A DNA stretch of 64,000 nt, taken from Thermocatellispora tengchongensis. Lineage in GTDB: Bacteria; Actinomycetota; Actinomycetes; Streptosporangiales; Streptosporangiaceae. Location of the stretch: assembly GCF_014202315.1 (NCBI RefSeq), contig NZ_JACHGN010000008.1:105342-169341 (forward strand). The letters are read 5' to 3'. Below, piece by piece: positions 1 to 7,907 of the stretch. The notes below the pieces were generated by a model. It was given only the letters and a program-made list of their open reading frames with translations, had not been told where the DNA came from and made no database searches. The position numbers and the translations under genes were made by a program. Within the stretch, counting starts at the first letter, position 1. Every line of letters begins with the position of its first letter.

Positions 1-118
1 CCCCCCGCGCCCGGCCCGGCCCCCCGCCTGGCCCGGCCCCCCGCGCCCGGCCCTGCTCCCCTCCCGCGTCCGGCCCGGCTCCCCCTCCCACGCCCGCGGC
101 TGGCCTGGCTCCCCCAGG
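1..118. repeat. degenerate C-rich tandem repeat, about 5 copies
   Basis: About five imperfect 18-26 bp units built on CCCGCGCCCGGCCCGGCCCC fill the first 118 bases. The 17-mer GCCCCCCGCCTGGCCCG at 19-35 recurs exactly at 41469-41485 and 41511-41527, where it belongs to a tandem duplication at a gene end. The stretch is therefore probably the tail of a similar array behind a gene outside the window. Nothing coding is visible in 1-247. Confidence 0.6.
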
Positions 119-247
119 GCAGCGGCGTCGTGGTCCCCATCGGCGCCCCGCCCGCCCCAGGGCAGGCAATAGTCATGCATTTCCTGTTATGGGATCTCGT
201 TCTCTGGTAGGAGGTGACCCCCCCTTTACGGGTCAATAATCGGGGCG

Positions 248-1213
248 ATGTCTGCCATCGAAATCCGAAACCTATTCAAGTCGTTCGGGCCGGTAAAGGC
301 GGTCAACGACGTTTCATTCACGGTGGAGTCCGGCACGGTGACCGGGTATCTCGGTCCCAACGGCGCGGGCAAGACCACCACCCTGCGGTGCCTGCTCGGG
401 CTCGTCGCCGCCGACGGCGGCACCGCTCTCGTCAACGGTCACCGCTACGCCGAGCTCGACCACCCGCTCACCGAGGTCGGCGCGGTGCTGGAGGCGACCA
501 ACTTCCACCCCGGGCGCAGCGCCCGCAACCACCTGCGCGTCATGTGCACGGCCGCGGGGCTGCCCGCCGACCGGGCCGACGACGCGCTCGCCCAGGTCGG
601 CCTGGCCGACGTCGCGAACAAGCGGGTCGCCGGGTTCAGCCTGGGCATGCGCCAGCGCCTGGCCCTGGCCACCGCGCTGATCGGCCGGCCGAAGGTGTTC
701 ATCCTGGACGAGCCCGCCAACGGGCTCGACCCGGCGGGCATCCAGTGGCTGCGCGGCTTCCTGCGCCACCTCGCGCACGAGAAGGGGGCGGCCGTGCTCG
801 TCTCCAGCCACGTGCTGTCGGAGGTCGAGCAGACCGTGGACAACGTGGTGATCATCGCCGGCGGGCGCCTGGTGCACCAGGGCGCGCTGGCCGACCTGAC
901 CGCCAACGGCGACCACGGCGTACGCGTGCGGGCCGACGAGGACGAGAAGCTGGCCGCGGCCGTGGAGCGCGAGGGCGGCCGGGCCGAGCGCCTGGGCGAC
1001 GGCGTGCTGCGCGTGCGGGGCCTGGACCGCGAGGCCGTGGGCCGGATCGCCCTGGACGAGCGCATTCTGGTCAGCGAGATGGTCCAGGAGCGCTCCGACC
1101 TGCAGAAGGTCTTCCTGGAGCTGACCGGCTCCGCGCAGAACGGCTCGGCCGGAGAACCCCGGCCGCAGGTGGAGTGGCCGCAGCCCCGCTCCACTTCGGG
1201 AGGTGACGCCTGA
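248..1213 (+). CDS. ABC transporter ATP-binding protein (ABC-2 exporter type)
   Basis: This 321-residue protein is the nucleotide-binding subunit of an ABC-2 type exporter and should power the permease encoded directly downstream at the inner face of the membrane. Visible motifs are Walker A GPNGAGKT at residues 36-43, the variant signature FSLGMRQR near 130-137, Walker B VFILDEP at 150-156 and the H-loop histidine at 188. The last 100 residues are an accessory tail rich in charged residues, as is common in bacitracin/daunorubicin-type resistance ATPases. The ATG at 248 was chosen because the domain starts right after it; a perfect Shine-Dalgarno-like AGGAGGTGA at 209-217 lies 30 bases upstream, too far to serve it. 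The next gene starts on the last base of the stop codon. The substrate cannot be told from sequence. Confidence 0.9.
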   Translation: MSAIEIRNLFKSFGPVKAVNDVSFTVESGTVTGYLGPNGAGKTTTLRCLLGLVAADGGTALVNGHRYAELDHPLTEVGAVLEATNFHPGRSARNHLRVMCTAAGLPADRADDALAQVGLADVANKRVAGFSLGMRQRLALATALIGRPKVFILDEPANGLDPAGIQWLRGFLRHLAHEKGAAVLVSSHVLSEVEQTVDNVVIIAGGRLVHQGALADLTANGDHGVRVRADEDEKLAAAVEREGGRAERLGDGVLRVRGLDREAVGRIALDERILVSEMVQERSDLQKVFLELTGSAQNGSAGEPRPQVEWPQPRSTSGGDA

Positions 1214-1998
1214 TGGTCGCACTGGTCCGCGCCGAGCTGCAGAAGCTGTTCACCACCCGGCTGTGGTGGGTCATGCTGATCTCGGCCCTGCTCTACAGCG
1301 GCTTCGTGCTGGTCCTGGTCACCGCCTTCGCGGGCGTGTCCGGCAGCCCCGGCGTGCCGGCGAGCCCGGGGCGCGACACCCCCGAGTACCAGCAGCTCGC
1401 CTGGTCCTCCGGTTCCGCGGCCACGCTGTTCGTGATGATCCTCGGCATCGTGATGGTCACCGCCGAGTACCGCTACCAGACCATCACCGGCACCTTCCTC
1501 ACCACGCCGCGCCGCGGCCGGGTGGTGACGGCCAAGCTGCTGGCCGGCCTGGTCGTGGGCGTGCTGTTCGGCCTGGCCACGCTGGCGCTGACCGCCGTCG
1601 TCGTGATCCCCGCCGTGAGCCTGTCGGGCGGCGAGGTCACCCTGACCGACCACGGCATCCCGCGCATCGCGGGCGGCGTCCTCGCCTCGGTCGCGCTGTA
1701 CGCGCTGTTCGGCATCGGGCTCGGCGCGCTGATCCGCAACCAGATCGGCGCGATCATGGCCGGTGTCGCGTGGGTGTTCGTGGTGGAGGCGATCCTGGCC
1801 GTGGTGCCCGCGCTGCGTACGGTCGGCAAGTGGACCCCGGGAGGCGCGTCCAATGCCCTGATCAACGTCAACGTGAACACCGGCCTCGGCGAGTTCGACC
1901 TGCTGCCCGCCTGGGGCGGCGCGGCGGTGCTGGTGGCGTACGCGCTGCTGTTCGCGGCCGTGGCGTCGCTGACGACGCTGCGCCGCGACATCACCTAG
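1213..1998 (+). CDS. ABC-2 type permease
   Basis: This 261-residue membrane protein has a cytoplasmic N terminus (VRAELQKLFTTR), a first membrane segment at about residues 18-38, then about five more hydrophobic segments, the usual layout of six-helix ABC-2 permeases. The motif AEYRYQTITGTFLTTPRR between segments 2 and 3 is the typical cytoplasmic loop of this family. It overlaps the ATPase stop by one base (TGATG) and has a GGGAGGTGA ribosome site, so the two subunits are coupled. The stop TAG at 1996-1998 lies inside the first copy of a 20-bp tandem repeat. Substrate is unknown. Confidence 0.88.
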   Translation: MVALVRAELQKLFTTRLWWVMLISALLYSGFVLVLVTAFAGVSGSPGVPASPGRDTPEYQQLAWSSGSAATLFVMILGIVMVTAEYRYQTITGTFLTTPRRGRVVTAKLLAGLVVGVLFGLATLALTAVVVIPAVSLSGGEVTLTDHGIPRIAGGVLASVALYALFGIGLGALIRNQIGAIMAGVAWVFVVEAILAVVPALRTVGKWTPGGASNALINVNVNTGLGEFDLLPAWGGAAVLVAYALLFAAVASLTTLRRDIT

Positions 1999-2041
1999 GA
2001 AGCCGCGACATCACCTGGGAAGCCGCGACATCACCTGGGAA
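1982..2041 (+). repeat. 20-bp tandem repeat x3 across the permease stop codon
   Basis: Three consecutive 20-bp copies at 1982-2001, 2002-2021 and 2022-2041 share the core GCCGCGACATCACCT. Copy 1 contains the stop codon (CCTAGG) while copies 2 and 3 read CCTGGG, so the stop exists only in the coding copy. The unit is not a multiple of three. Confidence 0.95.
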
Positions 2042-2129
2042 TCGGCCACGGTCGCCCGCGATCGCGGACCAGACGCCGGGCACGCTCGTCTAGGCTGGTC
2101 GGGTCGTTTGAACGGGGGGAGGCCGGGAC

Positions 2130-2855
2130 GTGATCGAGGACGAGGTGCGGCTGCTGGACGACGTGACGGTGGAGCTGGTCAAGCACAGCGCGTCCGACGC
2201 CGACGTGCTGTTCGCGGCCCGGGTCTCCACCGCCGGCGAGCAGTCGCTGGAGGAGCTGCACAAGGACCCCGAGCGGTCGCGCGGGCTGATCAACTTCCTG
2301 ATGCGCGACCGGCACGGCAGTCCGTTCGAGCACAACTCGATGACCTTCTTCATCAGCGCGCCGATCTTCGTCTTCCGCGAGTTCCACCGGCACAGGACCG
2401 GCTGGTCCTACAACGAGGAGAGCGGGCGCTACCGCGAGCTGCGCCCGGTCTTCTACGTCCCGGGTCCCGAGCGCAAGCTGGTGCAGGAGGGCAAGCCGGG
2501 CCGGTACGTCTTCGTCGAGGGCACGCCGGGGCAGCGCAAGGTGGTGCTGGAGGCCATGGAGGGCGCCTACCGGCAGGCGTACTCCGCCTACCGCGAGATG
2601 CTGGAGGCCGGGGTCGCCCGCGAGGTGGCGCGCGCCGTGCTGCCCGTCGGGCTGTTCAGCACCATGTACGCCACCTGCAACGCCCGCTCGCTGATGCACT
2701 TCCTGTCGCTGCGCACCAAGAGCGAGGACGCCAAGGTGCCCTCCTTCCCGCAACGCGAGATCGAGATGGTCGCGGAGAAGATGGAGGCGCTGTGGGCCGG
2801 GCTGATGCCCATCACCCACGCCGCCTTCGTCGCCAACGGCCGCGTCTCGCCATAG
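2130..2855 (+). CDS. thyX: FAD-dependent thymidylate synthase ThyX
   Basis: The enzyme makes dTMP from dUMP with methylene-tetrahydrofolate as carbon donor and NADPH/FAD as reductant. The 241-residue protein has the ThyX signature RHRTGWSYNEESGRY near residues 88-102 (RHR followed by seven residues and S), and the C-terminal ARSLMHFLSLR segment that contributes to dUMP binding. Length is normal for the family. The GTG start at 2130 follows a GGGGGGAGG ribosome site at a suitable distance. It stands alone, with a convergent MoaD-like gene 19 bases downstream. No regulatory element is evident. Confidence 0.96.
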   Translation: MIEDEVRLLDDVTVELVKHSASDADVLFAARVSTAGEQSLEELHKDPERSRGLINFLMRDRHGSPFEHNSMTFFISAPIFVFREFHRHRTGWSYNEESGRYRELRPVFYVPGPERKLVQEGKPGRYVFVEGTPGQRKVVLEAMEGAYRQAYSAYREMLEAGVAREVARAVLPVGLFSTMYATCNARSLMHFLSLRTKSEDAKVPSFPQREIEMVAEKMEALWAGLMPITHAAFVANGRVSP

Positions 2856-2874
2856 GGAGGGCGGTAGCCGGGGG

Positions 2875-3186
2875 TCAGGACGGCAGCGCCGGCAGCACGT
2901 AGATCTCGGCCCCGGGGGGCAGCCGGCAGTCCAGGCCGCCGAGGCGGCGGGCGTTCTCGCCGCAGACGAACATGGTGATGTGCCCGCGGATGCGGCCGTG
3001 GTCGTCGCGCAGCCGCCGCTCCAGGCACGGGTGCGTACGCCGCAGCCGGTCCAGGGCGGAGCCCAGCGTGGGATGGCCGCCCTCGGCCGGCGCCACCGCG
3101 AAGACCCGCACCTCGCCCGCCCCGCGCACCCAGTGGCGCAGCGTGGCCGGCAGCACGAACGTCACCAGCGTGACCGGTCTGGACAT
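2875..3186 (-). CDS. MoaD/ThiS-like ubiquitin-fold protein without C-terminal GG
   Basis: This 103-residue protein has the beta-grasp pattern of the MoaD/ThiS family: an N-terminal hydrophobic strand, a middle segment TLGSALDRLRRTHPCLERRL, and the closing strand DCRLPPGAEIYVLPALPS. Canonical sulfur carriers end in Gly-Gly, which is activated by adenylation; this one ends LPALPS, so it probably cannot carry sulfur in the usual way unless processed. The ATG at 3186 follows AGGAGGGG. Two tiny open frames lie directly upstream on the same strand and may be translated with it. Role is unknown. Confidence 0.75.
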   Translation of the reverse strand: MSRPVTLVTFVLPATLRHWVRGAGEVRVFAVAPAEGGHPTLGSALDRLRRTHPCLERRLRDDHGRIRGHITMFVCGENARRLGGLDCRLPPGAEIYVLPALPS

Positions 3187-3190
3187 GTCC

Positions 3191-3256
3191 TCACAGCCCC
3201 TCCTGTGCCGGAGCCGCGGGCGCAGCGCTGGTGTGCTCGTCGGGTGGCTCGCTCAC
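3191..3256 (-). CDS. possible 21-residue peptide upstream of the MoaD-like gene
   Basis: A GTG frame of 22 codons (VSEPPDEHTSAAPAAPAQEG...) starts at 3256, overlaps the preceding small frame by a GTGA junction and is preceded by GGAGAAGG. It ends 4 bases before the MoaD-like start. The coupled arrangement is what suggests translation; the peptide resembles nothing I recognise and may be chance. Confidence 0.25.
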   Translation of the reverse strand: MSEPPDEHTSAAPAAPAQEGL

Positions 3257-3324
3257 AGCACCTTCTCCCAGGTCTCGCCGTCTGCGGGGGTCACGTTCGG
3301 CCGCTGCGCGCGGATGGGCCCCAT
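3253..3324 (-). CDS. possible 23-residue peptide (first of two small coupled frames)
   Basis: An ATG frame of 24 codons (MGPIRAQRPNVTPADGETW...) starts at 3324 and overlaps the next small frame by four bases. No convincing ribosome site precedes it. It could be the remains of a longer gene or a leader; support is arrangement only. The rest of 3325-3486 shows no coding signal. Confidence 0.22.
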   Translation of the reverse strand: MGPIRAQRPNVTPADGETWEKVL

Positions 3325-3486
3325 GGTGTCACGTTGGAAACCTGACGGCCGCTCTCTGGCGGATTTGTGCCTGCGGTTCGCCCTGATGGTCGTAAATATT
3401 GAGGTATACGGCCCGGCTCAGGCTGATTTCGTCCCACGCCAAACCGGGGTATCCGGCAGGCCCGGAGAGGGCGCGCGTGCCGGCGC

Positions 3487-3507
3487 CGATTACCCGGGGG
3501 GTAATCG
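3487..3507. promoter_or_regulatory. perfect 9-bp inverted repeat, candidate operator of the XRE gene
   Basis: CGATTACCC at 3487-3495 and GGGTAATCG at 3499-3507 form a perfect dyad with a 3-bp spacer, 35 bases before the XRE start. A TAGCGT -10-like hexamer at about 3528-3533 would place the transcript start near the ATG, so the dyad would cover the -35 area. Autoregulation by the downstream XRE protein is the simplest reading (inference). Confidence 0.55.
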
Positions 3508-3541
3508 CAACGCTTCCCCGCCGCCCGGTAGCGTGCGGGGC

Positions 3542-4357
3542 ATGCGGGGAACTGCGGAACGGGACGAGCGCGAGGCGCCGATCGGGGAGCTGTTGCGGAG
3601 CTGGCGGCAACGGCGCAGGGTGAGCCAGCTCGACCTGGCCATCGCGGCCGGGGTGTCGGCGCGGCACATCAGCTTCCTGGAGACCGGGCGGGCGCGGCCC
3701 AGCCGCGAGATGGTGATGCGGCTGGCCGATAACCTGGGCGTGCCGCTGCGGCACCGCAACCGGCTGCTGGTGGCGGCCGGCTTCGCCCCGGCCTACCGGG
3801 AGCGCCCGGTGGACGCGCCGGAGATGGGCGCGGTGCGCGCGGCCCTGGATAAGATCCTGGCCGGGCACGAGCCGTACCCGGCGCTGGTGGTGGACCGGGG
3901 CTGGCACCTCGTGGCGGCCAACCGCGCCGCGGGCCTGTTCCTGGAGGGCATGCCGGACCACCTGCTGGAGCCCCCGATCAATGTCATGCGGCTGTCGCTG
4001 CACCCCGACGGCCTGGCCGCGCGCATGGTCAACCTGCCCGAGGTGCGCGCGTCGCTGCTGTACAACCTCAGGCGGCAGGCCGACGCGTCCGGCGACGGCG
4101 TGCTCGCCGAGCTGCACGACGAGATCGCCGCCTACCGCTACCCCGGCGTGGACGTCAACGTCGCCCGCCTGCCCGGCGCCGCCGACATCCTGGTGCCGCT
4201 GCGGGTCCGGCACGGCGACGCGGTGCTGTCGCTGTTCACCACGATCGCCGCGTTCGGCACCCCCGTGGACGTCACGGTCTCCGAGCTGGCCATCGAGATG
4301 TTCTGGCCGAACGACGAGGCCACGGCCGCCGCGCTGCGGGCCTGGGCCGGGGAGTAG
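3542..4357 (+). CDS. XRE-family regulator with MmyB-like ligand domain
   Basis: This 271-residue protein has an N-terminal helix-turn-helix (LLRSWRQRRRVSQLDLAIAA, residues about 15-70, with the typical ARHISFLETGRARPSREMV) and a C-terminal MmyB-like PAS-type ligand-binding domain from about residue 95 (ALVVDRGWHLVAANRAA). Such regulators are frequent in actinomycetes and usually control a neighbouring oxidoreductase or their own gene. The ATG at 3542 was chosen because the conserved domain starts soon after and a -10-like hexamer suggests a leaderless transcript. A perfect dyad lies just upstream. It converges with the flavohemoprotein gene 3 bases downstream. The ligand is unknown. Confidence 0.9.
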   Translation: MRGTAERDEREAPIGELLRSWRQRRRVSQLDLAIAAGVSARHISFLETGRARPSREMVMRLADNLGVPLRHRNRLLVAAGFAPAYRERPVDAPEMGAVRAALDKILAGHEPYPALVVDRGWHLVAANRAAGLFLEGMPDHLLEPPINVMRLSLHPDGLAARMVNLPEVRASLLYNLRRQADASGDGVLAELHDEIAAYRYPGVDVNVARLPGAADILVPLRVRHGDAVLSLFTTIAAFGTPVDVTVSELAIEMFWPNDEATAAALRAWAGE

Positions 4358-4360
4358 CCC

Positions 4361-5542
4361 TCACCGCCCGGGGGCGGGGGAGGGGCAGCGCGAGTACGCC
4401 GGGCGCGGCTCGCGCGGTTCCCCGCAGGGCGGCTCCGGCCGAAGGGTGTCGTGGTGGATGCGCGAGAGCGGCACCCCGTCGGCGCGCAGCCGCCGCACGG
4501 CCTCCTCCACCATCGCGGGCGGGCCGCACACGTACGCCACGTGCTCGCCCCAGGAGTGGAAGCGCCCCATCACGTCCGGCAGGCTGCCGCGCATCCCGGC
4601 GTACCCGGGCTCGTCGGAGACCACCGGCAGCACCCGCAGCCACGGCCACGACGACTCCAGCCGCGCCAGGTCGGGCAGGTCGTACAGCTCCCGCTCCCGC
4701 CGCGCGCCGAACAGCAGGTGGATGTTCGGGCGGCGGCCGGAGGCGATGACGTCCTCGACGATCGCCTTCAGCGGGGCCAGCCCGGTCCCGCCCGCCACGG
4801 CGAGGATGTCGCGGTCGCCGGCGGGTGGTGCCATGGTGCCCATGGGCGGGCCCAGCATCAGCGTGTCGCCGATGCGGGTGTGCCGGACCAGCGCCGTGGA
4901 CACCCAGCCGCCCGGCACCGCGCGCACGTGCAGGCTGATCGTGTTGTCCGCCCGGGGCGCGTTGGCGATGGAGAAGGTGCGCCACACGCGCGGCCAGCGC
5001 GCCGTCTGGACGTTGACGTACTGCCCGGCCGTGAACGGCAGCGGCTGCGCGGGCCGCAGCGTGAGCACCGCGATGTCCTCGGTACGCCGGTCGTGGTCGA
5101 TCACCTCGGCGAGCCACCACGCCGGGGACACCCCCGAGTCCGACTCGGCCGCGTCGATCATGATGTTGGCGGCGGCGGTGTAGGCGGCGACCCAGGCGGC
5201 CTCGATCTCGCTGGTCCAGATCTCGGCCGCGAACCGCCTGACGGTGGCGAGCAGCGCGTTGCCCACGGCCGTGTAGTGCTCGGCCAGCACCCCGTACTTG
5301 CGGTGGTCGCGGCCGAGCTGGCCGAGGTAGGCCGCCAGGCCGTCGGGGCTGTCCAGGCTCCACACGATGCGGGTCAGCGCGCCGAAGAGCCGGTCGCGCT
5401 GCACGTCCAGCGCGGGCGGGAACATGCCGCGCAGATGGGGGCTCTCGGCGAAGAGCCGCCCGTAGAAGTACGCCGCGGCCTGGGCCGCGACCGGTTCGAC
5501 GAGCGCGAAACTCTCTTTGATGAGCCGCGGATTCACTGACAT
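4361..5542 (-). CDS. flavohemoprotein-like globin/FAD-NAD oxidoreductase
   Basis: The 393-residue protein joins an N-terminal globin domain (about residues 1-135, beginning MSVNPRLIKESFALVEPV, with a distal FFG-like AAYFYGRLF and a proximal HRKYGV region) to an FAD- and NAD-binding reductase (about 150-380; FAD motif RTFSIANAP, nucleotide motif AVAGGTGLAPLKAIV, and YVCGPPAMV near the end). This is the flavohemoglobin layout that converts nitric oxide to nitrate or serves as an oxygen-binding reductase. The frame is open for 43 codons further upstream, but family alignment and composition favour the ATG at 5542. A 7-bp dyad sits 24 bases upstream of the start. Confidence 0.9.
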   Translation of the reverse strand: MSVNPRLIKESFALVEPVAAQAAAYFYGRLFAESPHLRGMFPPALDVQRDRLFGALTRIVWSLDSPDGLAAYLGQLGRDHRKYGVLAEHYTAVGNALLATVRRFAAEIWTSEIEAAWVAAYTAAANIMIDAAESDSGVSPAWWLAEVIDHDRRTEDIAVLTLRPAQPLPFTAGQYVNVQTARWPRVWRTFSIANAPRADNTISLHVRAVPGGWVSTALVRHTRIGDTLMLGPPMGTMAPPAGDRDILAVAGGTGLAPLKAIVEDVIASGRRPNIHLLFGARRERELYDLPDLARLESSWPWLRVLPVVSDEPGYAGMRGSLPDVMGRFHSWGEHVAYVCGPPAMVEEAVRRLRADGVPLSRIHHDTLRPEPPCGEPREPRPAYSRCPSPAPGR

Positions 5543-5565
5543 TTGCTGAAAACCAACCCTAATCA

Positions 5566-5583
5566 ATCGGAATGACTTCCGAT
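5566..5583. promoter_or_regulatory. inverted repeat upstream of the flavohemoprotein gene
   Basis: ATCGGAA (5566-5572) and TTCCGAT (5577-5583) form a perfect 7-bp dyad with a 4-bp spacer just before the minus-strand start at 5542. It could bind a nitric-oxide or redox-responsive repressor; the regulator is not identified. Confidence 0.4.
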
Positions 5584-5695
5584 CGCCTTGATCCACCTCC
5601 CTGACGGCTCCGGGTAACGAGCGCCGGCGGCCCCGGCTCGTCCGATCGCTCGAATTTGAGTCTTCCACCACCGCCTGGGTGACACAACCGTTTTG

Positions 5696-5733
5696 CCGTG
5701 ATCAGACGGGTAAGCGAACTATCCGTGATCAGA
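5696..5733. repeat. 11-bp direct repeat in the 5.5-6.1 kb intergenic region
   Basis: CCGTGATCAGA occurs at 5696-5706 and again at 5723-5733, 27 bases apart, in a lower-GC intergenic stretch. Each copy contains the palindrome TGATCA. It may be an operator pair for the flavohemoprotein promoter. The remainder of 5734-6128 shows no gene I can support. Confidence 0.4.
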
Positions 5734-6128
5734 TCGTCATTGCCGGTTCCCCATAATCGAGGCTAAAGCGAAAAATAATCGCGTTCGTTGGCTCCGCTAT
5801 TTACCGATCCCGGAACCCCCGGTCAGCCCCGCCCCGAAGTGTCCCCAACCGCGATTTGCGGCCCGCCGGACCCCGCCCGGCAGCCCGAGCAGGCGCCCGG
5901 ACGCCCCGATCGCGGTACGTGACCGGGCGTGTGAGGTGCGAGAGCGCCTGTGACGGATGAGGGGGAAGTGTCGTTGCGGCGCACTGGAGATCATGATCGC
6001 CTGATCGGTCAAGCCGTGGTCCGGTGGGAGATTTGGCCAGGACGAAACCAGCAAACCGGCATAAGCGGGGCCGCCGCGCGGTGGCCCAGTCCTGACTCCC
6101 GACGCGCTAAGGCGAACGGGAACACCCC

Positions 6129-6595
6129 GCAAATGATCAAGCTTCTTGTCTCTCCTGGGCGGGCCACATCAACTACCCCGGCTCGCCGTTCGAGCGGCTG
6201 TGCGCTGGTCGGAGTGCATGACCTCCCCGGCCATTGACATCGTGGAGGAGCCGGTGCCGTACGCCGAGCGGGCCCACGTGGTGGACAAGCGGGGGTACGG
6301 GTTGTTCGCCGACCGGGCCGGGGCGGCGCTGGTGGAGGAGCGGGGGTGGCGGGACCTGTACGTGTGCGGGATCGCGACCGAGTCGTGTGTGCCGGCGACG
6401 GCGCTGGGGGCGTTCGGGCTGGACCTGACGCCGTGGGTGATCGTGGACGCGTGCGCGAGCAGCGCCGGCGAGGAGGCGCATGAGGCGGGGTTGTTGGTGA
6501 CGCGGCGGTTCATCGGGGCGGGGCAGCTCGGGCTGGTGGCGGATGTGCCGGAGGAGGTGGTCGCTTCGCCGGTGGTGGGGAGGGGGCCCGGGTAG
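6129..6595 (+). pseudogene. isochorismatase-family cysteine hydrolase, frameshifted and 5'-truncated
   Basis: The intact C-terminal half (from 6207) reads like the isochorismatase fold: TSPAIDIVEEPVPYA, VVDKRGYGLFAD, then the nucleophile loop YVCGIATESCVPATALGAF and VIVDACASSAGEEAHEAGLL. The preceding family segment (GHINYPGSPFERLC) lies in another frame, encoded at 6162-6203 and running into a stop at 6218. One base appears lost around 6203, where GGC TGG would be expected and GCTGG is found. The N-terminal portion with the catalytic aspartate is absent upstream. The gene is therefore broken twice and unlikely to be functional. A sequencing error could explain the frameshift but not the missing N terminus. 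Confidence 0.7.
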
Positions 6596-6653
6596 GCTGG
6601 TGGCGCGGTGCCCGGGTGTGGGTGCCGTCCTTGGGAGCCGCCCTGGTAGGTCC

Positions 6654-7214
6654 TCACACCTCTGGCAGGTTGTTCCCGGGCTCGACACTCGTCTCCAGGT
6701 TGAAGACGCTATGGATGGCCTCGATGCCCTCCTGGCTGTCGTGGTTCTCCCCGTCCAGCTCTGCTCTGATCCTGACCATCACCTGATAGGGGATGCGAAG
6801 GAGCTTGCCGTGCAGGCCGCCGACGTCGATGCGAAGGAGCAGGACCCTCGGCTTCCCCTGGAGCTGGCTTTGCGGTTCACTGATCTCCACGCGAGCTCGG
6901 TCTGTGGCTTCCAGGGCGTCACTGTCGGGGAAGACGTGCCAGGCTCCCAGCGACGCCACGGCTGTGCCTTGCAGGCGCTGGATCGGCAGGTCGCTGAACG
7001 TCTGCAGCGTTCCGTCCGAGTACGGCACGTAGGACACCACCTCATCCACGGCTAGGTGACCTCCCACGTTGAAGGGCGGCCTGAGTGCGATCACTCCCGT
7101 GTAGGTGATGAGAAGCTGCCTGTTAGGTGGGGTTGTCTCCTGCACCCAGGTCAAGTACGGGACGAACAGGTGTTGCGGCTGGTCGATGTCGCCTGTCGGC
7201 ACCAGGATGGTCAT
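6654..7214 (-). CDS. protein of unknown function, low-GC island
   Basis: I do not recognise this 186-residue protein. The ATG at 7214 was chosen because an AAAGGA ribosome site precedes it; the frame extends 71 codons further without support. The product is soluble-looking, rich in beta-prone segments (RQLLITYTGVIALRPPF; KPRVLLLRIDVGGLHGKLLRI) and Pro/Gly turns, with no signal peptide, cysteine cluster or membrane helix. Codon use is less GC-biased than in the flanking core genes, and it sits beside a pseudogene and another unknown gene on the same strand, so horizontal acquisition is likely. The regular strands suggest a beta-sandwich or jelly-roll fold, a guess only. Confidence 0.55.
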   Translation of the reverse strand: MTILVPTGDIDQPQHLFVPYLTWVQETTPPNRQLLITYTGVIALRPPFNVGGHLAVDEVVSYVPYSDGTLQTFSDLPIQRLQGTAVASLGAWHVFPDSDALEATDRARVEISEPQSQLQGKPRVLLLRIDVGGLHGKLLRIPYQVMVRIRAELDGENHDSQEGIEAIHSVFNLETSVEPGNNLPEV

Positions 7215-7368
7215 CGTTGTCCTTTGTGGCGGCCGGAGCGGTTCGGCTCTTTCATGCCCTGAGGAGAATCCGCGGCGGCCCGTGCTGCGGTAAACATTCA
7301 GCTTTCGCGTCCTCGGTGGCGGCGTCTGACAGGTCTCAGCACTCGCCTGATGGCGGTAGAGCGGCAGG

Positions 7369-7388
7369 GGCCTGCCTTCGGGCAGGCC
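7369..7388. terminator. perfect 8-bp hairpin with TTCG loop
   Basis: GGCCTGCC (7369-7376) and GGCAGGCC (7381-7388) enclose a TTCG tetraloop. The symmetrical hairpin could act on either strand as an intrinsic terminator in this GC-rich genome, without a T-run. Confidence 0.5.
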
Positions 7389-7412
7389 ATCGCGTTCCGG
7401 CGTGATCCGTTG

Positions 7413-7428
7413 GTTGCCGCGCGGCAAC
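7413..7428. promoter_or_regulatory. perfect 16-bp palindrome GTTGCCGC/GCGGCAAC
   Basis: GTTGCCGCGCGGCAAC is an uninterrupted perfect palindrome. It lies about 200 bases upstream of the minus-strand gene that starts at 7214 and could be a dimeric regulator site. The remaining bases of 7215-7511 hold nothing else I can support. Confidence 0.35.
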
Positions 7429-7511
7429 GTGGCTAAGGGGAGGCGCCCTGCCAGCGGGTGCCACTCCGCGATTCAGCGCGACCTGGCGTAATCAGGGGTA
7501 ATCGCGGCTGA

Positions 7512-7907
7512 GTCTGGGCCCGCTCGGTGTTCCCGCACCGGCGTGCCCGCCACCTGGCCGGCGAGACGACACCCCTGACTGCGGCCGAGCGCAAAGAGAT
7601 CACGACCACCGAAGATCTCAGAGGCGCGATATTGGTGGGTGTGCGTGGTACGACCGAGCAGCAGATACGGGAGGAGGCGAAGGTCGATTCGAAAACAGAG
7701 TTCTGAGACGCCCGGCCCCAGCGCATCCTGCCCGCCGGCCCTAACACTGATTACGCACTTCCGACCTGCGTCCTGAACGACACGGAGATCCTGTTGGACG
7801 AGCTGGACCTAGCCGAAGCGAAGGAGCCGGCTGGGCCGTCCATCAATAGCTCGATCTACGACAGGAGCGGCCCTGCCCTCACCAACATCGCGGACCGAGC
7901 ATCACCG
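7512..7907 (+). pseudogene. possible remnant of an unrecognised gene with an in-frame stop
   Basis: One frame reads protein-like for about 60 codons (…LTAAERKEITTTEDLRG… to …KVDSKTEF), stops at TGA 7704-7706, then continues in the same frame with similar composition (…NTDYALPTCVLNDTEILLDE…) until it runs into the antisense of the next gene. The acidic, Thr-rich composition looks coding, but there is no clear start or ribosome site and I recognise no family. It may be one decayed gene or two chance frames. Confidence 0.25.

Noticed and set aside
5543-5671. 43-residue N-terminal extension of the flavohemoprotein
   Set aside because: Globins of this type start at the MSVNPRLI-like segment, and the extension covers an operator-like dyad.
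5797-6237. Open frames of about 100 codons on both strands in the 5.8-6.2 kb gap
   Set aside because: Both lack ribosome sites and read as shadow frames of low-complexity DNA; neither has recognisable segments.
7433-7747. Minus-strand frame of 104 codons
   Set aside because: It is antisense to a more protein-like plus frame and has Arg/Ser-rich shadow composition.
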